The notes under the pieces: model-generated
What the model was told of the DNA's origin: nothing
What the model saw: the letters and a program-made list of their open reading frames with translations, nothing else
The model's database searches: none
Assembly (NCBI GenBank): GCA_041916675.1
Contig: JAYRZB010000002.1
Span: 248,001-312,000, forward strand
Source: JAYRZB01 sp041916675
GTDB lineage: Bacteria > Pseudomonadota > Alphaproteobacteria > Rhizobiales > Devosiaceae
Length of the DNA stretch: 64,000 bases
Direction of reading: 5' to 3'
Shown: positions 36,981 to 45,649 of the stretch, in pieces
Layout of the letters: the number at the start of each line of letters is the position of its first letter
How positions within the stretch are numbered: the stretch's first letter is position 1
Translations under genes and position numbers: made by a program

Positions 36981-38324
36981 TTGACAACTGGACGCCTAGC
37001 TCGCACTATCGACATCCGAGTCGTTGCAGCCTCAGTCCTGCTGGCAGGCCTACTCCTTCTCGCCAATCACACATACCTCGCCCGCAACTGGCCGCACGAC
37101 CTCTTCACGACCAACAACGGCAGCGCTGTCGCTATAGCTCTAGTTTTGGCTCTTGTGTCTGCCGTTGGCGCGCTCATGCCCCGCCGCTTCGATACGCCCG
37201 GCGGAACCGTTGTGATATTTCTTTTTTCTTTCGTCTACATTCCGACAGTCAGCATCACACTAGGTCAAGCTGGGTGGGCGGATTTTCTTCCAGAAATATT
37301 TGCATTTTCATTAGGCATGTCTGTTGTCGCCGTCGCCGCGTCAATCGCCACGCATCGCCTCCCAAATGAAGCGACACTCCCAAGTACGCTGTTCATCGGG
37401 CTATTGATTGCATGGACCGTTGCTACGATTGCCCTACTGGTTGAGTACGGATCATCTATGGCTATCGTCGGCGTCAAAGATACGTACACGCAAAGGGAGA
37501 TTGGCCGCGCAACGTCGGGGTGGATGGCATACACCCAGACTTACTATCTCAACGTGATTTGTCCCGGCCTGCTGGCGTATGCCTTGACAAACCGGAAACT
37601 CCTTTGGTCTGCACTGCCGGCCATAATTGGCTTCACAGTCATTTATGCGGTTAACGCCCAAAAAATGGCAGTTATCATTCCAATTTTGATAATCGGCTTT
37701 GGATTAGTTTCAAGAATACGAATCCTGCAGAGCACCTGGGTATTTCTGATCGCCATTGCGACTGCATCTTTGGCCGCACTGATCCACTATCAATTCTTCG
37801 TCGGCAGCAATTCAATTCTGGCCTCGATCGTTCTTCACAGGACCTTTGGCATTCCTGCCATGACGCTCCACTGGTACTACAACACCTTCACCGACGCGGG
37901 GTATACTCTATGGAGCCACGTTCGAGGTGTATCGTGGTTTATTCACCCCCCCACGAATCTTGTTGAGGATCCGCTTTGGCCGAACCTTGGCTTCATTATT
38001 GGTGAAAGGGTCTTGGGAAATCCGATTAACAATGTAAATGCTAACCTATTCGCCAGCGACGGGGCCGCCGGCGCAGGTTTGGCTGGCATAATATGTATTT
38101 CCTTCGTTGCTGGCATCTGGATAGCCGCGCTGAACTACACTAGCCGAGTGTGGAATTCATTTTTTGCGATATCTGTCATTATACCTGTCGCACTTACCCT
38201 AACCAACGGGCCTTTATTCACCATTCTGCTTTCATTCGGGGGGCTGTTCTGGCCGGTGGTCTTCGAGAGCTTTTGGCAGCTTCGCACCATGAGACCAGTC
38301 AAAAAGCTTGGCAGCACCAATTGA
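36981..38324 (+). CDS. Wzy-like O-antigen/repeat-unit polymerase
   Basis: A 447-aa integral membrane protein with about ten to twelve hydrophobic segments and one large periplasmic loop (about 285-340, LHWYYNTFTDAGYTLWSH...) as in oligosaccharide repeat polymerases. Start TTG 36981 has AGGA 8 nt upstream. Wzy proteins are poorly conserved, so the call rests on topology, size, low GC and position inside a Wzx-dependent cluster. It would join repeat units in the periplasm. Confidence 0.72.
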   Translation: MTTGRLARTIDIRVVAASVLLAGLLLLANHTYLARNWPHDLFTTNNGSAVAIALVLALVSAVGALMPRRFDTPGGTVVIFLFSFVYIPTVSITLGQAGWADFLPEIFAFSLGMSVVAVAASIATHRLPNEATLPSTLFIGLLIAWTVATIALLVEYGSSMAIVGVKDTYTQREIGRATSGWMAYTQTYYLNVICPGLLAYALTNRKLLWSALPAIIGFTVIYAVNAQKMAVIIPILIIGFGLVSRIRILQSTWVFLIAIATASLAALIHYQFFVGSNSILASIVLHRTFGIPAMTLHWYYNTFTDAGYTLWSHVRGVSWFIHPPTNLVEDPLWPNLGFIIGERVLGNPINNVNANLFASDGAAGAGLAGIICISFVAGIWIAALNYTSRVWNSFFAISVIIPVALTLTNGPLFTILLSFGGLFWPVVFESFWQLRTMRPVKKLGSTN

Positions 38325-38477
38325 CGGGTCGGGGCTTTGGGCGCCCATCTCCAACAGACGGCAGTGAATTTTTGCGACTGGCGGACATTTTCAAATCGCC
38401 TCGACCGGTGCTAAGAGGGCCATGCATTTTGCGCCCGCCACGGCGTGGCCGGATAACCAATCCAGTCTAGAGTACAC

Positions 38478-39632
38478 ATGCACGCAATTTTAACGTCCAA
38501 GCGTCCGTATCAGATTTGCGCCAACTGCATAATGGATACCTCTGACTCGAACATCACGTTCGACGCTCGCGGCTGGTGCGACTACTGCAACAATTACCAC
38601 AGCAATATCCTTCCACACTGGCACCCCAACGAGCAGGGTATGCGCGAACTTGAGCCCATGCTCGAGAAGATTCGCCAGGACGGCAAGGGTAAGGACCATG
38701 ATTGCATCATCGGCCTAAGCGGTGGTGTCGACAGTTCCTACGTGACCTATATTGCCAAGGAAAAGTTTGGGCTTCGCCCACTGCTTTTCCACGTGGACGC
38801 GGGATGGAACTCGCAGCAAGCGGTCAACAATATCGAGAAGCTAGTCGATGGTCTGGGTCTTGACCTGCATACCGAGGTCGTCAACTGGCAAGAGATGCGA
38901 GACCTGCAGCTTGCCTTTTTTAAGGCTCAGGTCCCCCATCTTGACACCCCGCAGGACCATGCCTTCTTCGCCGGACTTTATAATTACGCCGTAAAAAATG
39001 GTGTGAAGTACATTCTGACAGGCGCCAACTACTCGACGGAATGTGTTCGCGAACCCTTGGAGTGGCACTATCATGCCACCGATCTGCGCCAACTCAAAGA
39101 CATTCATCGCCGCTTCGGGAGACGGGCGCTGAAGACCTTCCCGCTGACCGATATTTTCACTTATAAGATTTTTTACCGCTTCTTCAAAGGGGTGCGGGTG
39201 GTAAAGCCCCTGAACCACATACCCTTCCACAAAGAAGAAGCGATGCAGGAGCTCACTGACAAATTCGGTTGGCAGCGCTATGCGCACAAGCACTATGAAT
39301 CACGCTTTACGCGATTCTACGAGGGTTACTGGTTGCCAACAAAATTCGGCTACGACAAGCGCCGGGCTCACTTCTCCAGCCTGGTCCTCACTGAGCAGAT
39401 GACACGCGCCGAGGCGCTCGCCAAGATCGCGGTGCCGGCCTTCAATCCCGACGAGCTGGCGCAGGATTTCGAGTATACTGCTACCAAACTTGGCATCACC
39501 GTTGCCGAGTTGCAGGCTCTCCATGATGGCCCGAATAAGACCTACAAGGACTATGAAAACGCTATGCCTCTTATCGAACTCGGTACCCGGGTCATGCGTG
39601 CGCTGGGCATCCAGAAGGCCGTCATGCGATGA
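38478..39632 (+). CDS. wbpG: N-acetyl sugar amidotransferase (WbpG/PseA-like)
   Basis: A 384-aa PP-loop amidotransferase that converts a sugar acetamido group to acetamidino, using ammonia delivered by HisH/HisF homologues. Four N-terminal cysteines (ICANCIMD and WCDYCNNY) look like a zinc site. The ATP pyrophosphatase motif GLSGGVDSSYVTY is intact, and TGANYSTECVREP follows. It overlaps the hisH-like gene by 4 bp. The arrangement wbpG-hisH-hisF is that of Pseudomonas aeruginosa O5-type clusters. Confidence 0.9.
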   Translation: MHAILTSKRPYQICANCIMDTSDSNITFDARGWCDYCNNYHSNILPHWHPNEQGMRELEPMLEKIRQDGKGKDHDCIIGLSGGVDSSYVTYIAKEKFGLRPLLFHVDAGWNSQQAVNNIEKLVDGLGLDLHTEVVNWQEMRDLQLAFFKAQVPHLDTPQDHAFFAGLYNYAVKNGVKYILTGANYSTECVREPLEWHYHATDLRQLKDIHRRFGRRALKTFPLTDIFTYKIFYRFFKGVRVVKPLNHIPFHKEEAMQELTDKFGWQRYAHKHYESRFTRFYEGYWLPTKFGYDKRRAHFSSLVLTEQMTRAEALAKIAVPAFNPDELAQDFEYTATKLGITVAELQALHDGPNKTYKDYENAMPLIELGTRVMRALGIQKAVMR

Positions 39633-40243
39633 TCGTCATCGTCGACTACGGCCTGGGGAACATCAAGGCGTTCTCCAACATGTACAAGCGCATGAACATC
39701 AGTGCGCGCACGGCCAAGTCGGCGGATGAATTGACGGATGCGGCTCGGATCATTCTGCCAGGAGTAGGGCATTTCGATCACGCGATGGAATTGCTTGACG
39801 CTTCGGGTATGCGAAGCGCACTCGACGACGCGGCCATGAGCCGTCATGTGCCTATCTTGGGCATTTGCGTGGGCATGCAGATATTGGCAGAGGGCAGCGA
39901 CGAAGGTCGGCGTGCCGGACTGGGCTGGGTATCAGGTCGCGTGCGACGCATCACCGATTTGCCGCTCTCCAATTCGATGCCTCTGCCCCATATGGGTTGG
40001 AACGACGTGCAACCGGTGGGGGCTTCGAAACTGTTCTCGGGGCTGGAAAGCGATGCCAGGTTTTACTTCCTGCATTCGTTCTATTTCGCGCCGTCCAGCG
40101 AAAGCGCGACGGCGGCCGTGGCCAATTATGGTGCGGATTTCACGTGTGCGGTCGGTCTTGGTAACGTACACGGCGTGCAGTTCCATCCTGAGAAGAGCCA
40201 CCACTGGGGGGCGCGATTATTGAAGAATTTCGCGGAGCTCTGA
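39629..40243 (+). CDS. hisH: HisH-type glutamine amidotransferase subunit for sugar amidination
   Basis: A 204-aa class I glutaminase. The nucleophile lies in GICVGMQILAEGS and the His-Glu pair in GVQFHPEKSH, and the N-terminus IVIVDYGLGNIKAF is typical of HisH. It releases ammonia from glutamine and channels it through the HisF-like partner. Its position between wbpG and hisF shows a role in polysaccharide modification rather than histidine synthesis. Confidence 0.9.
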   Translation: MIVIVDYGLGNIKAFSNMYKRMNISARTAKSADELTDAARIILPGVGHFDHAMELLDASGMRSALDDAAMSRHVPILGICVGMQILAEGSDEGRRAGLGWVSGRVRRITDLPLSNSMPLPHMGWNDVQPVGASKLFSGLESDARFYFLHSFYFAPSSESATAAVANYGADFTCAVGLGNVHGVQFHPEKSHHWGARLLKNFAEL

Positions 40244-40246
40244 CCA

Positions 40247-41032
40247 GTGTTAAGATCCCGCATTATTCCATGCCTGCTCGTTAGCGATGGCGGCCTGGTA
40301 AAAACACAGCAGTTTAAGGCCCCCAAATATGTGGGTGATCCAATCAATGCCGTGAAGATCTTCAATGAGAAGGAAGCCGACGAGCTGACAGTGTTCGATA
40401 TTGATGCAACCGTACAAGGCCGCGGGCCCGACTTTGCGATGATCGAACACCTCGCCGTCGAGTGCCGTATGCCGCTATGCTACGGCGGTGGCATCACCAC
40501 TCGCGAACAGGCTAAACGCATTATCGGACTAGGTGTCGAAAAGGTTGCCATCAGCGCGGCTGCGGTCGACAACCCTGCGCTCATTACGCAGATCGCCGAC
40601 GAGATCGGCGGCCAGAGCGTTGTCGTAGTGCTAGACGTTAAGAAGCCCCTATTTGGTCGCGAGGTCGAGGTCTATACCCACAACGGCCGGAAGAAGGCGC
40701 GCCAACCTCTTTCAGAGCTGGTGCAGGAGATCGAGCAGCGCTGTGCAGGCGAACTGGTTATCAATTCCATTGACCGCGACGGTACGATGAAAGGCTACGA
40801 TCTGGATTTTGCCGATCGTATACGCATCATGACACGACTACCGGTCACTATGCTTGGTGGCGCTGGCTCGCTCGCCGATATTGGCGCCCTTGTTGACCGG
40901 TGCGGCATCGTGGGAGCGGCGGCGGGGAGTCTATTCGTATTCAAAGGTACCTACCGGGCTGTGCTCATTAACTACCCCAACCCTGTGCAAAAAGACGAGA
41001 TCGTCCTCAATAACCTGCGTCACACACAATAG
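40247..41032 (+). CDS. hisF: HisF-like protein of the acetamidino-sugar system
   Basis: A 261-aa TIM-barrel protein; GTG start at 40247, GGAG upstream. It keeps HisF features (CYGGGITT, INSIDRDGTMKGYDLDF, LGGAGSLADI) but the first catalytic Asp of true HisF (CLDV at position 11) is Leu here (CLLVSDGG), while the second Asp region VVVVLDVKK is kept. It therefore probably serves as the ammonia conduit and glutaminase activator for WbpG, not as a cyclase. Confidence 0.88.
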   Translation: MLRSRIIPCLLVSDGGLVKTQQFKAPKYVGDPINAVKIFNEKEADELTVFDIDATVQGRGPDFAMIEHLAVECRMPLCYGGGITTREQAKRIIGLGVEKVAISAAAVDNPALITQIADEIGGQSVVVVLDVKKPLFGREVEVYTHNGRKKARQPLSELVQEIEQRCAGELVINSIDRDGTMKGYDLDFADRIRIMTRLPVTMLGGAGSLADIGALVDRCGIVGAAAGSLFVFKGTYRAVLINYPNPVQKDEIVLNNLRHTQ

Positions 41033-41094
41033 CCCCTGCTTCGGCGGCACAAGTACCACCACGCCGTAAGCACAACGAGAACACGAAGGTCACA

Positions 41095-42129
41095 ATGTTT
41101 GACGGCAAGACGCTCCTGATCACTGGCGGCACAGGCTCGTTTGGCAACACAGTGCTGCGCCGTTTTCTGAATACCGGCATCAGCGAAATCCGCGTTTTCA
41201 GCCGGGACGAAAAAAAGCAGGACGACCAGCGCAAGCGGTTCGCCAGCGACAAGCTTAAGTTCTACATCGGTGACGTGCGTGATCCGGCCTGCCTGCTCTC
41301 TGTCACACGCGGTGTCGACTACATCTTCCACGCCGCGGCGCTCAAGCAGGTGCCCTCCTGCGAGTTTCATCCCATGGAAGCGGTCAAGACCAACGTCATC
41401 GGCACCGAGAACCTGCTCGAGGCGGCCATTCTCAATGGGGTCAGCCGCGTTGTCTGCCTGTCCACGGACAAGGCCGTCTACCCCATCAATGCCATGGGTA
41501 TATCCAAGGCGCTGATGGAAAAGGTGATGGTCGCCAAGTCACGTGAGCTCAAGTCCACCGAGACCGTCATCTGTGGCACGCGTTACGGCAATGTCATGGC
41601 GTCGCGGGGCTCGGTGATCCCGCTGTTTGCACGCCAAATCCAGGCAGTCCAGCCGCTTACCCTCACCGACCCCCATATGACGCGCTTCATGATGACGCTC
41701 ACGAATGCAGTCGACTTGGTGCTCTATGCCTTCGCCAATGGATCAAATGGTGACATCTTCGTTCAAAAATCTCCTGCCGCCACCATTGATGTGCTGGCGC
41801 GTGCCATGTGCAAGCTGCTCGGCGTACCCGACCACCCGATCCAGGTGATCGGCACGCGGCATGGCGAGAAACTGTTCGAAACCCTACTGTCCCGCGAGGA
41901 AATGGCCAACGCGGTTGATATGGGCGAGTATTTCCGCATTCCGCCTGATCTTCGCGACCTGAACTACGCAAAGTTTGTCGAGCACGGCCAGGAAACCATC
42001 AGTGCCTCTGACGACTACAACTCGCACAACACTACCCGTCTTGATGTCGACAGCATGTCGGCCTTGCTTATGAAGCTTGACTTCATGCAAGATCTCGTGG
42101 CCGGCCGCGCTCCAAAACTGGAGGATTGA
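41095..42129 (+). CDS. fnlA: UDP-GlcNAc 4,6-dehydratase/5-epimerase (FnlA/WbjB/CapE-like)
   Basis: A 344-aa extended SDR of the polysaccharide biosynthesis protein family. The cofactor motif is TGGTGSFGNTVLRRF, and STDKAVYPINAMGISKALMEK shows the Met-x3-Lys variant of the catalytic YxxxK typical of CapE. It starts the UDP-L-FucNAc pathway from UDP-GlcNAc. Genes fnlB and fnlC follow directly. Confidence 0.9.
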   Translation: MFDGKTLLITGGTGSFGNTVLRRFLNTGISEIRVFSRDEKKQDDQRKRFASDKLKFYIGDVRDPACLLSVTRGVDYIFHAAALKQVPSCEFHPMEAVKTNVIGTENLLEAAILNGVSRVVCLSTDKAVYPINAMGISKALMEKVMVAKSRELKSTETVICGTRYGNVMASRGSVIPLFARQIQAVQPLTLTDPHMTRFMMTLTNAVDLVLYAFANGSNGDIFVQKSPAATIDVLARAMCKLLGVPDHPIQVIGTRHGEKLFETLLSREEMANAVDMGEYFRIPPDLRDLNYAKFVEHGQETISASDDYNSHNTTRLDVDSMSALLMKLDFMQDLVAGRAPKLED

Positions 42130-42130
42130 G

Positions 42131-43234
42131 GTGAGATTTGCGGTAACCGGTGCCAATGGCTTTATTGGCAAGAATCTCGTGGTTCGCCTGCGCGAGTTAG
42201 GGCATGAGCCTATCGCCATCGCTCGCGGCCTTGATGTCGATATGTTGGCAGCGCAACTAGGCGACGTCGACGCAATCCTGCACCTTGGCGGCGTAAATCG
42301 GCCCGAGACCGAGGATGAGTTTCTGAGCGGCAATCTCGGTAGCACGGAAACCCTGATCGCAGCCCTGACCGGCTTGCCACAACGTCCACCACTGCTGTTT
42401 GCATCGTCCATTCAAGCCGATCGCGACAACCCCTATGGCCGCTCTAAGCGTGCCGCCGAGCTGGCATTGAAGTCCTATAGCGAGCAAACCGGCTCCATAG
42501 CGGCCATATGCCGTTTGCCCAATGTTTTCGGCAAGTGGTGTCGGCCAAACTACAATTCGGTTGTCGCCACCTTTTGCCACAACATTTCACGCGGCCTACC
42601 GATCAGCGTGTCAAACCCCGATGCGGAACTGCAGCTCGTCTATGTCGACGATGTTGTGGACGCGTTCATTGCATTCGCTGCGCTGCCATTAGTCGACGTC
42701 GTTATCGGGCCGGTTCACGCAACCACGCTGGGTACTCTTGCCGCCCAACTTGAAGCCTTTCGAGACAGTCGACACACTTTGGTGACAGGCGCTGTGGGTA
42801 CGGGATATCTCCGCGCCCTGCACGCGACATATTTGAGCTATCTTGAGCCCTCCAACTTCGCCTACGATCTGGTCGCCCATACCGACCCGCGCGGCTCGTT
42901 CGTCGAAATGCTGCGTACTCCCGACAGTGGTCAGTTCTCATTTTTCACGGCCCACCCTGGGGTCACGCGCGGCGGCCACTACCACCATACCAAGACCGAG
43001 AAATTCCTGGTCATCCAGGGCAAGGCGCGCTTCGGCTTCCGGCACATCCTGACCAATAAGACATTTGAGATCGTGACTTCGAACGAACGCCCGCAGGTCG
43101 TCGAAACCGTCCCCGGATGGTCGCACGACGTTACCAATATCGGTGATGACACAATGGTCGTTATGCTCTGGGCAAACGAGTCATTCAATCGCGACAAGCC
43201 CGACACGATCGCAGCAAAGGTATTAGACGCATGA
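42131..43234 (+). CDS. fnlB: UDP-L-FucNAc pathway reductase with C-terminal cupin (FnlB/WbjC/CapF-like)
   Basis: A 367-aa two-domain protein. An SDR domain (RFAVTGANGFIGKNLVVRL, PYGRSKRAAE as YxxxK) occupies residues 1-240, and a cupin domain follows with GVTRGGHYHHTKTEKFLVIQG providing metal ligands. CapF-type enzymes epimerise C3 and reduce C4 of the keto intermediate. The GTG at 42131 has GGAGG upstream and the stop overlaps fnlC by 4 bp. Confidence 0.9.
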   Translation: MRFAVTGANGFIGKNLVVRLRELGHEPIAIARGLDVDMLAAQLGDVDAILHLGGVNRPETEDEFLSGNLGSTETLIAALTGLPQRPPLLFASSIQADRDNPYGRSKRAAELALKSYSEQTGSIAAICRLPNVFGKWCRPNYNSVVATFCHNISRGLPISVSNPDAELQLVYVDDVVDAFIAFAALPLVDVVIGPVHATTLGTLAAQLEAFRDSRHTLVTGAVGTGYLRALHATYLSYLEPSNFAYDLVAHTDPRGSFVEMLRTPDSGQFSFFTAHPGVTRGGHYHHTKTEKFLVIQGKARFGFRHILTNKTFEIVTSNERPQVVETVPGWSHDVTNIGDDTMVVMLWANESFNRDKPDTIAAKVLDA

Positions 43235-44364
43235 AGCGGCTCAAGGTTATTACCGTCGTCGGCACGCGACCGGAAATCATCCGCCTGTCGCGCGTTCTGG
43301 CTGAGATAGATCGCCATTGTGACCACGTCCTGGTGCATACCGGCCAAAATTATGACTACGAGTTGAACGAGATCTTCTTCAACGACCTAGGTGTGCGGCG
43401 TCCGGATGTATTCCTCAATGCCGCCGGGGGCACTGCCGCGGAGACCATCGGCACCATCATCGCCAAGTTCGATGCCGTCCTTGCCGAGCATAAGCCGGAA
43501 GCCATGCTCGTGCTGGGTGACACCAACAGCTGTCTTGCGGTCATCCCAGCCAAGCGCCGCAAGGTTCCCGTGTTTCATATGGAAGCAGGAAATCGCTGCT
43601 TCGATATGCGCGTGCCCGAAGAAATCAACCGCCGCATCGTCGATCACACCGCCGACATCAACCTGACCTACTCAGACATCGCCAGGGAGTACTTGCTGCG
43701 CGAAGGTCTCCCGCCCGATCGTGTCATTAAGACCGGCTCGCCAATGTTCGAAGTGCTCACCCACTACCGGCCAGGCATCGAGGCATCAGACGTGCGTCAG
43801 CGGCTGAAACTAACCGATCATCGCTATGTCGTTGTCAGCGCGCACCGCGAGGAGAACATCGACTCGGAGGTGAATTTTGGCAAGCTGGTGGCGATGCTCA
43901 ACGGCGTCGCCGAGATGCTGGATGAGCCCGTCATTGTCTCGACCCATCCGCGCACCCAGAAGCGCATCGACGCTGCCGGGGCGAGTTTTCACCCCAAGGT
44001 CTGCTTGCTCAAACCCTTGGGATTTACGGACTATGTTAACCTTCAGATGGGCGCGAGGGTTGTTCTTTCCGATAGCGGAACGATTACCGAAGAGTCCTCC
44101 ATCCTTAATTTCCCTGCCCTGAACATTCGTGAGGCGCATGAGCGTCCCGAAGGTATGGAAGAAGCGTCGGTGATGATGACCGGTCTGGATCTCGACCGTG
44201 TTCGCCAGGCGATCCTCATTCTGGCTGGTCAGGGCCGTGGCGAGGCAAGAACCTTGCGCCCGGTCGCCGACTATTCGATGCCGAACGTATCCGAGAAGGT
44301 GGTGCGTATCATCTATTCCTACCGCGATTACGTGATGCGGACCGTCTGGCACCAGACGGTCTGA
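43231..44364 (+). CDS. fnlC: UDP-N-acetylglucosamine 2-epimerase family (FnlC/WbjD/CapG-like)
   Basis: A 377-aa non-hydrolysing 2-epimerase fold: VVGTRPEIIRLSRVL, HTGQNYDYELN, VFHMEAGNRCFDMRVPEEINRR and SDSGTITEESS. The position after fnlA-fnlB indicates conversion of UDP-2-acetamido-2,6-dideoxy-L-talose to UDP-L-FucNAc. No separate WbpI-type epimerase is found in the window, so this enzyme may also be asked to serve the WbpA-E branch. Confidence 0.88.
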   Translation: MKRLKVITVVGTRPEIIRLSRVLAEIDRHCDHVLVHTGQNYDYELNEIFFNDLGVRRPDVFLNAAGGTAAETIGTIIAKFDAVLAEHKPEAMLVLGDTNSCLAVIPAKRRKVPVFHMEAGNRCFDMRVPEEINRRIVDHTADINLTYSDIAREYLLREGLPPDRVIKTGSPMFEVLTHYRPGIEASDVRQRLKLTDHRYVVVSAHREENIDSEVNFGKLVAMLNGVAEMLDEPVIVSTHPRTQKRIDAAGASFHPKVCLLKPLGFTDYVNLQMGARVVLSDSGTITEESSILNFPALNIREAHERPEGMEEASVMMTGLDLDRVRQAILILAGQGRGEARTLRPVADYSMPNVSEKVVRIIYSYRDYVMRTVWHQTV

Positions 44365-44365
44365 T

Positions 44366-45583
44366 ATGCGCATCCTTATTGTCAGCCAATACTTTTGGCC
44401 GGAGAATTTTCGCATCAACGATCTCGCGGCCGAGATGGTCCGGCGCGGTCATCAAGTGACAGTATTGACTGGCCTTCCCAACTACCCCGACGGGGCGATC
44501 TTTCCATACTATGCCGCCAATCCCAGTAGCTTTCGCGACTACAACGGGGCGGAGGTTATTCGAGTGCCACTCTTCCCGCGGGGTAAGGGCCGCTTGGGTT
44601 TGATGCTCAACTACCTGTCCTTTGCCGTCACGGCCAGCCTCCTTGGACCATGGCGCCTGCGGGGCCGAAAGTTCGATGCCACGTTCGTATTTCAAGGATC
44701 TCCCGTCACCGTGGGCCTGCCCGCCATCGTCTTAAAATGGATCAAGAAGACTCCGATCGCGCTTTGGGCTCTTGACCTATGGCCGCAATCCCTTGAGGCC
44801 GTGGGCGCGGTCAAGTCACGGTTCATACTGGGTCTGGTCGACCGAATAGTGACCTTTATTTACCGAAGTTGCGATCGTGTGCTGGGGCAGTCGCGCGCCT
44901 TTCTACCGGAACTTCGACGCCACGTGAAGGATCCGTCCAGGGTTGACTACCTGCCCAGCTGGTCGGAGGACGAACTCGCCGAGTTCAACGGCGAAGCAGC
45001 GCCCGAAGTGACGGTGCGCCCGGACCTATTCAACATCGTCTTCACCGGCAATATCGGCGAGGCACAAAATTTCCCAGCTGTTCTCGACGCTGCCGAAGCA
45101 CTCCAGACGGAGCCAGTTCGGTGGATCATCGTTGGCGATGGTCGGCAGGCACAGTGGGTCCGCGATGAAGTGGTGCGGCGGGGACTATCAGATCAGGTAG
45201 TGCTCCCGGGACGTTTTCCGCTCAAGCGCATGCCATCATTCTTTGCGCACGCCGACGCGCTTCTGGCCACACTCAAGACGTCACCGGTATTTGCCATGAC
45301 GATCCCGGGAAAGATCCAAGCCTACTTGGCAGCTGGCAAGCCGGTCTTGGCCATGCTGGACGGTGAAGGTGCTGCGGTCGTGCGCGATTCAGGCGCCGGG
45401 TATGCGGTACCGTCCGGGGATTCCTTAGCGCTCGCGCACGCAGTGCGGCAATTCTTGACAATGCCCCCAACGGTGCGATCCTCAATGGGCCGCAAGGGCA
45501 GAGACTATGCCACCCAAGAGTTCGACCGAGCCACAGTGCTTACCCGCGTCGAGCAGGTGCTGGCAGAGATCAGCTCTTTGTGA
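44366..45583 (+). CDS. wbuB: Glycosyltransferase family 4 (WbuB-like, putative L-FucNAc transferase)
   Basis: A 405-aa GT-B enzyme: N-terminal RILIVSQYFWPENFRINDLAAEMVRRGH, then VFTGNIGEAQNFPAVLDAAE in the donor domain and AMTIPGKIQAYLAAGKPVLAMLDGEG near the end. The start is 1 bp after fnlC. The order fnlA-fnlB-fnlC-wbuB is known from O-antigen clusters containing L-FucNAc, so this enzyme probably transfers that sugar. Confidence 0.87.
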   Translation: MRILIVSQYFWPENFRINDLAAEMVRRGHQVTVLTGLPNYPDGAIFPYYAANPSSFRDYNGAEVIRVPLFPRGKGRLGLMLNYLSFAVTASLLGPWRLRGRKFDATFVFQGSPVTVGLPAIVLKWIKKTPIALWALDLWPQSLEAVGAVKSRFILGLVDRIVTFIYRSCDRVLGQSRAFLPELRRHVKDPSRVDYLPSWSEDELAEFNGEAAPEVTVRPDLFNIVFTGNIGEAQNFPAVLDAAEALQTEPVRWIIVGDGRQAQWVRDEVVRRGLSDQVVLPGRFPLKRMPSFFAHADALLATLKTSPVFAMTIPGKIQAYLAAGKPVLAMLDGEGAAVVRDSGAGYAVPSGDSLALAHAVRQFLTMPPTVRSSMGRKGRDYATQEFDRATVLTRVEQVLAEISSL

Positions 45584-45649
45584 TTGAGCAAAGTTGGCGG
45601 CTTGACGAGCCGCGTTCCTGCCTACGATCGTGCTTCCGCGGATTGTTTT

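Noticed and set aside
39629..41032. hisH/hisF as part of a histidine biosynthesis operon
   Set aside because: No other his gene is near, the pair follows wbpG with overlap, and the HisF paralogue lacks the first catalytic Asp.
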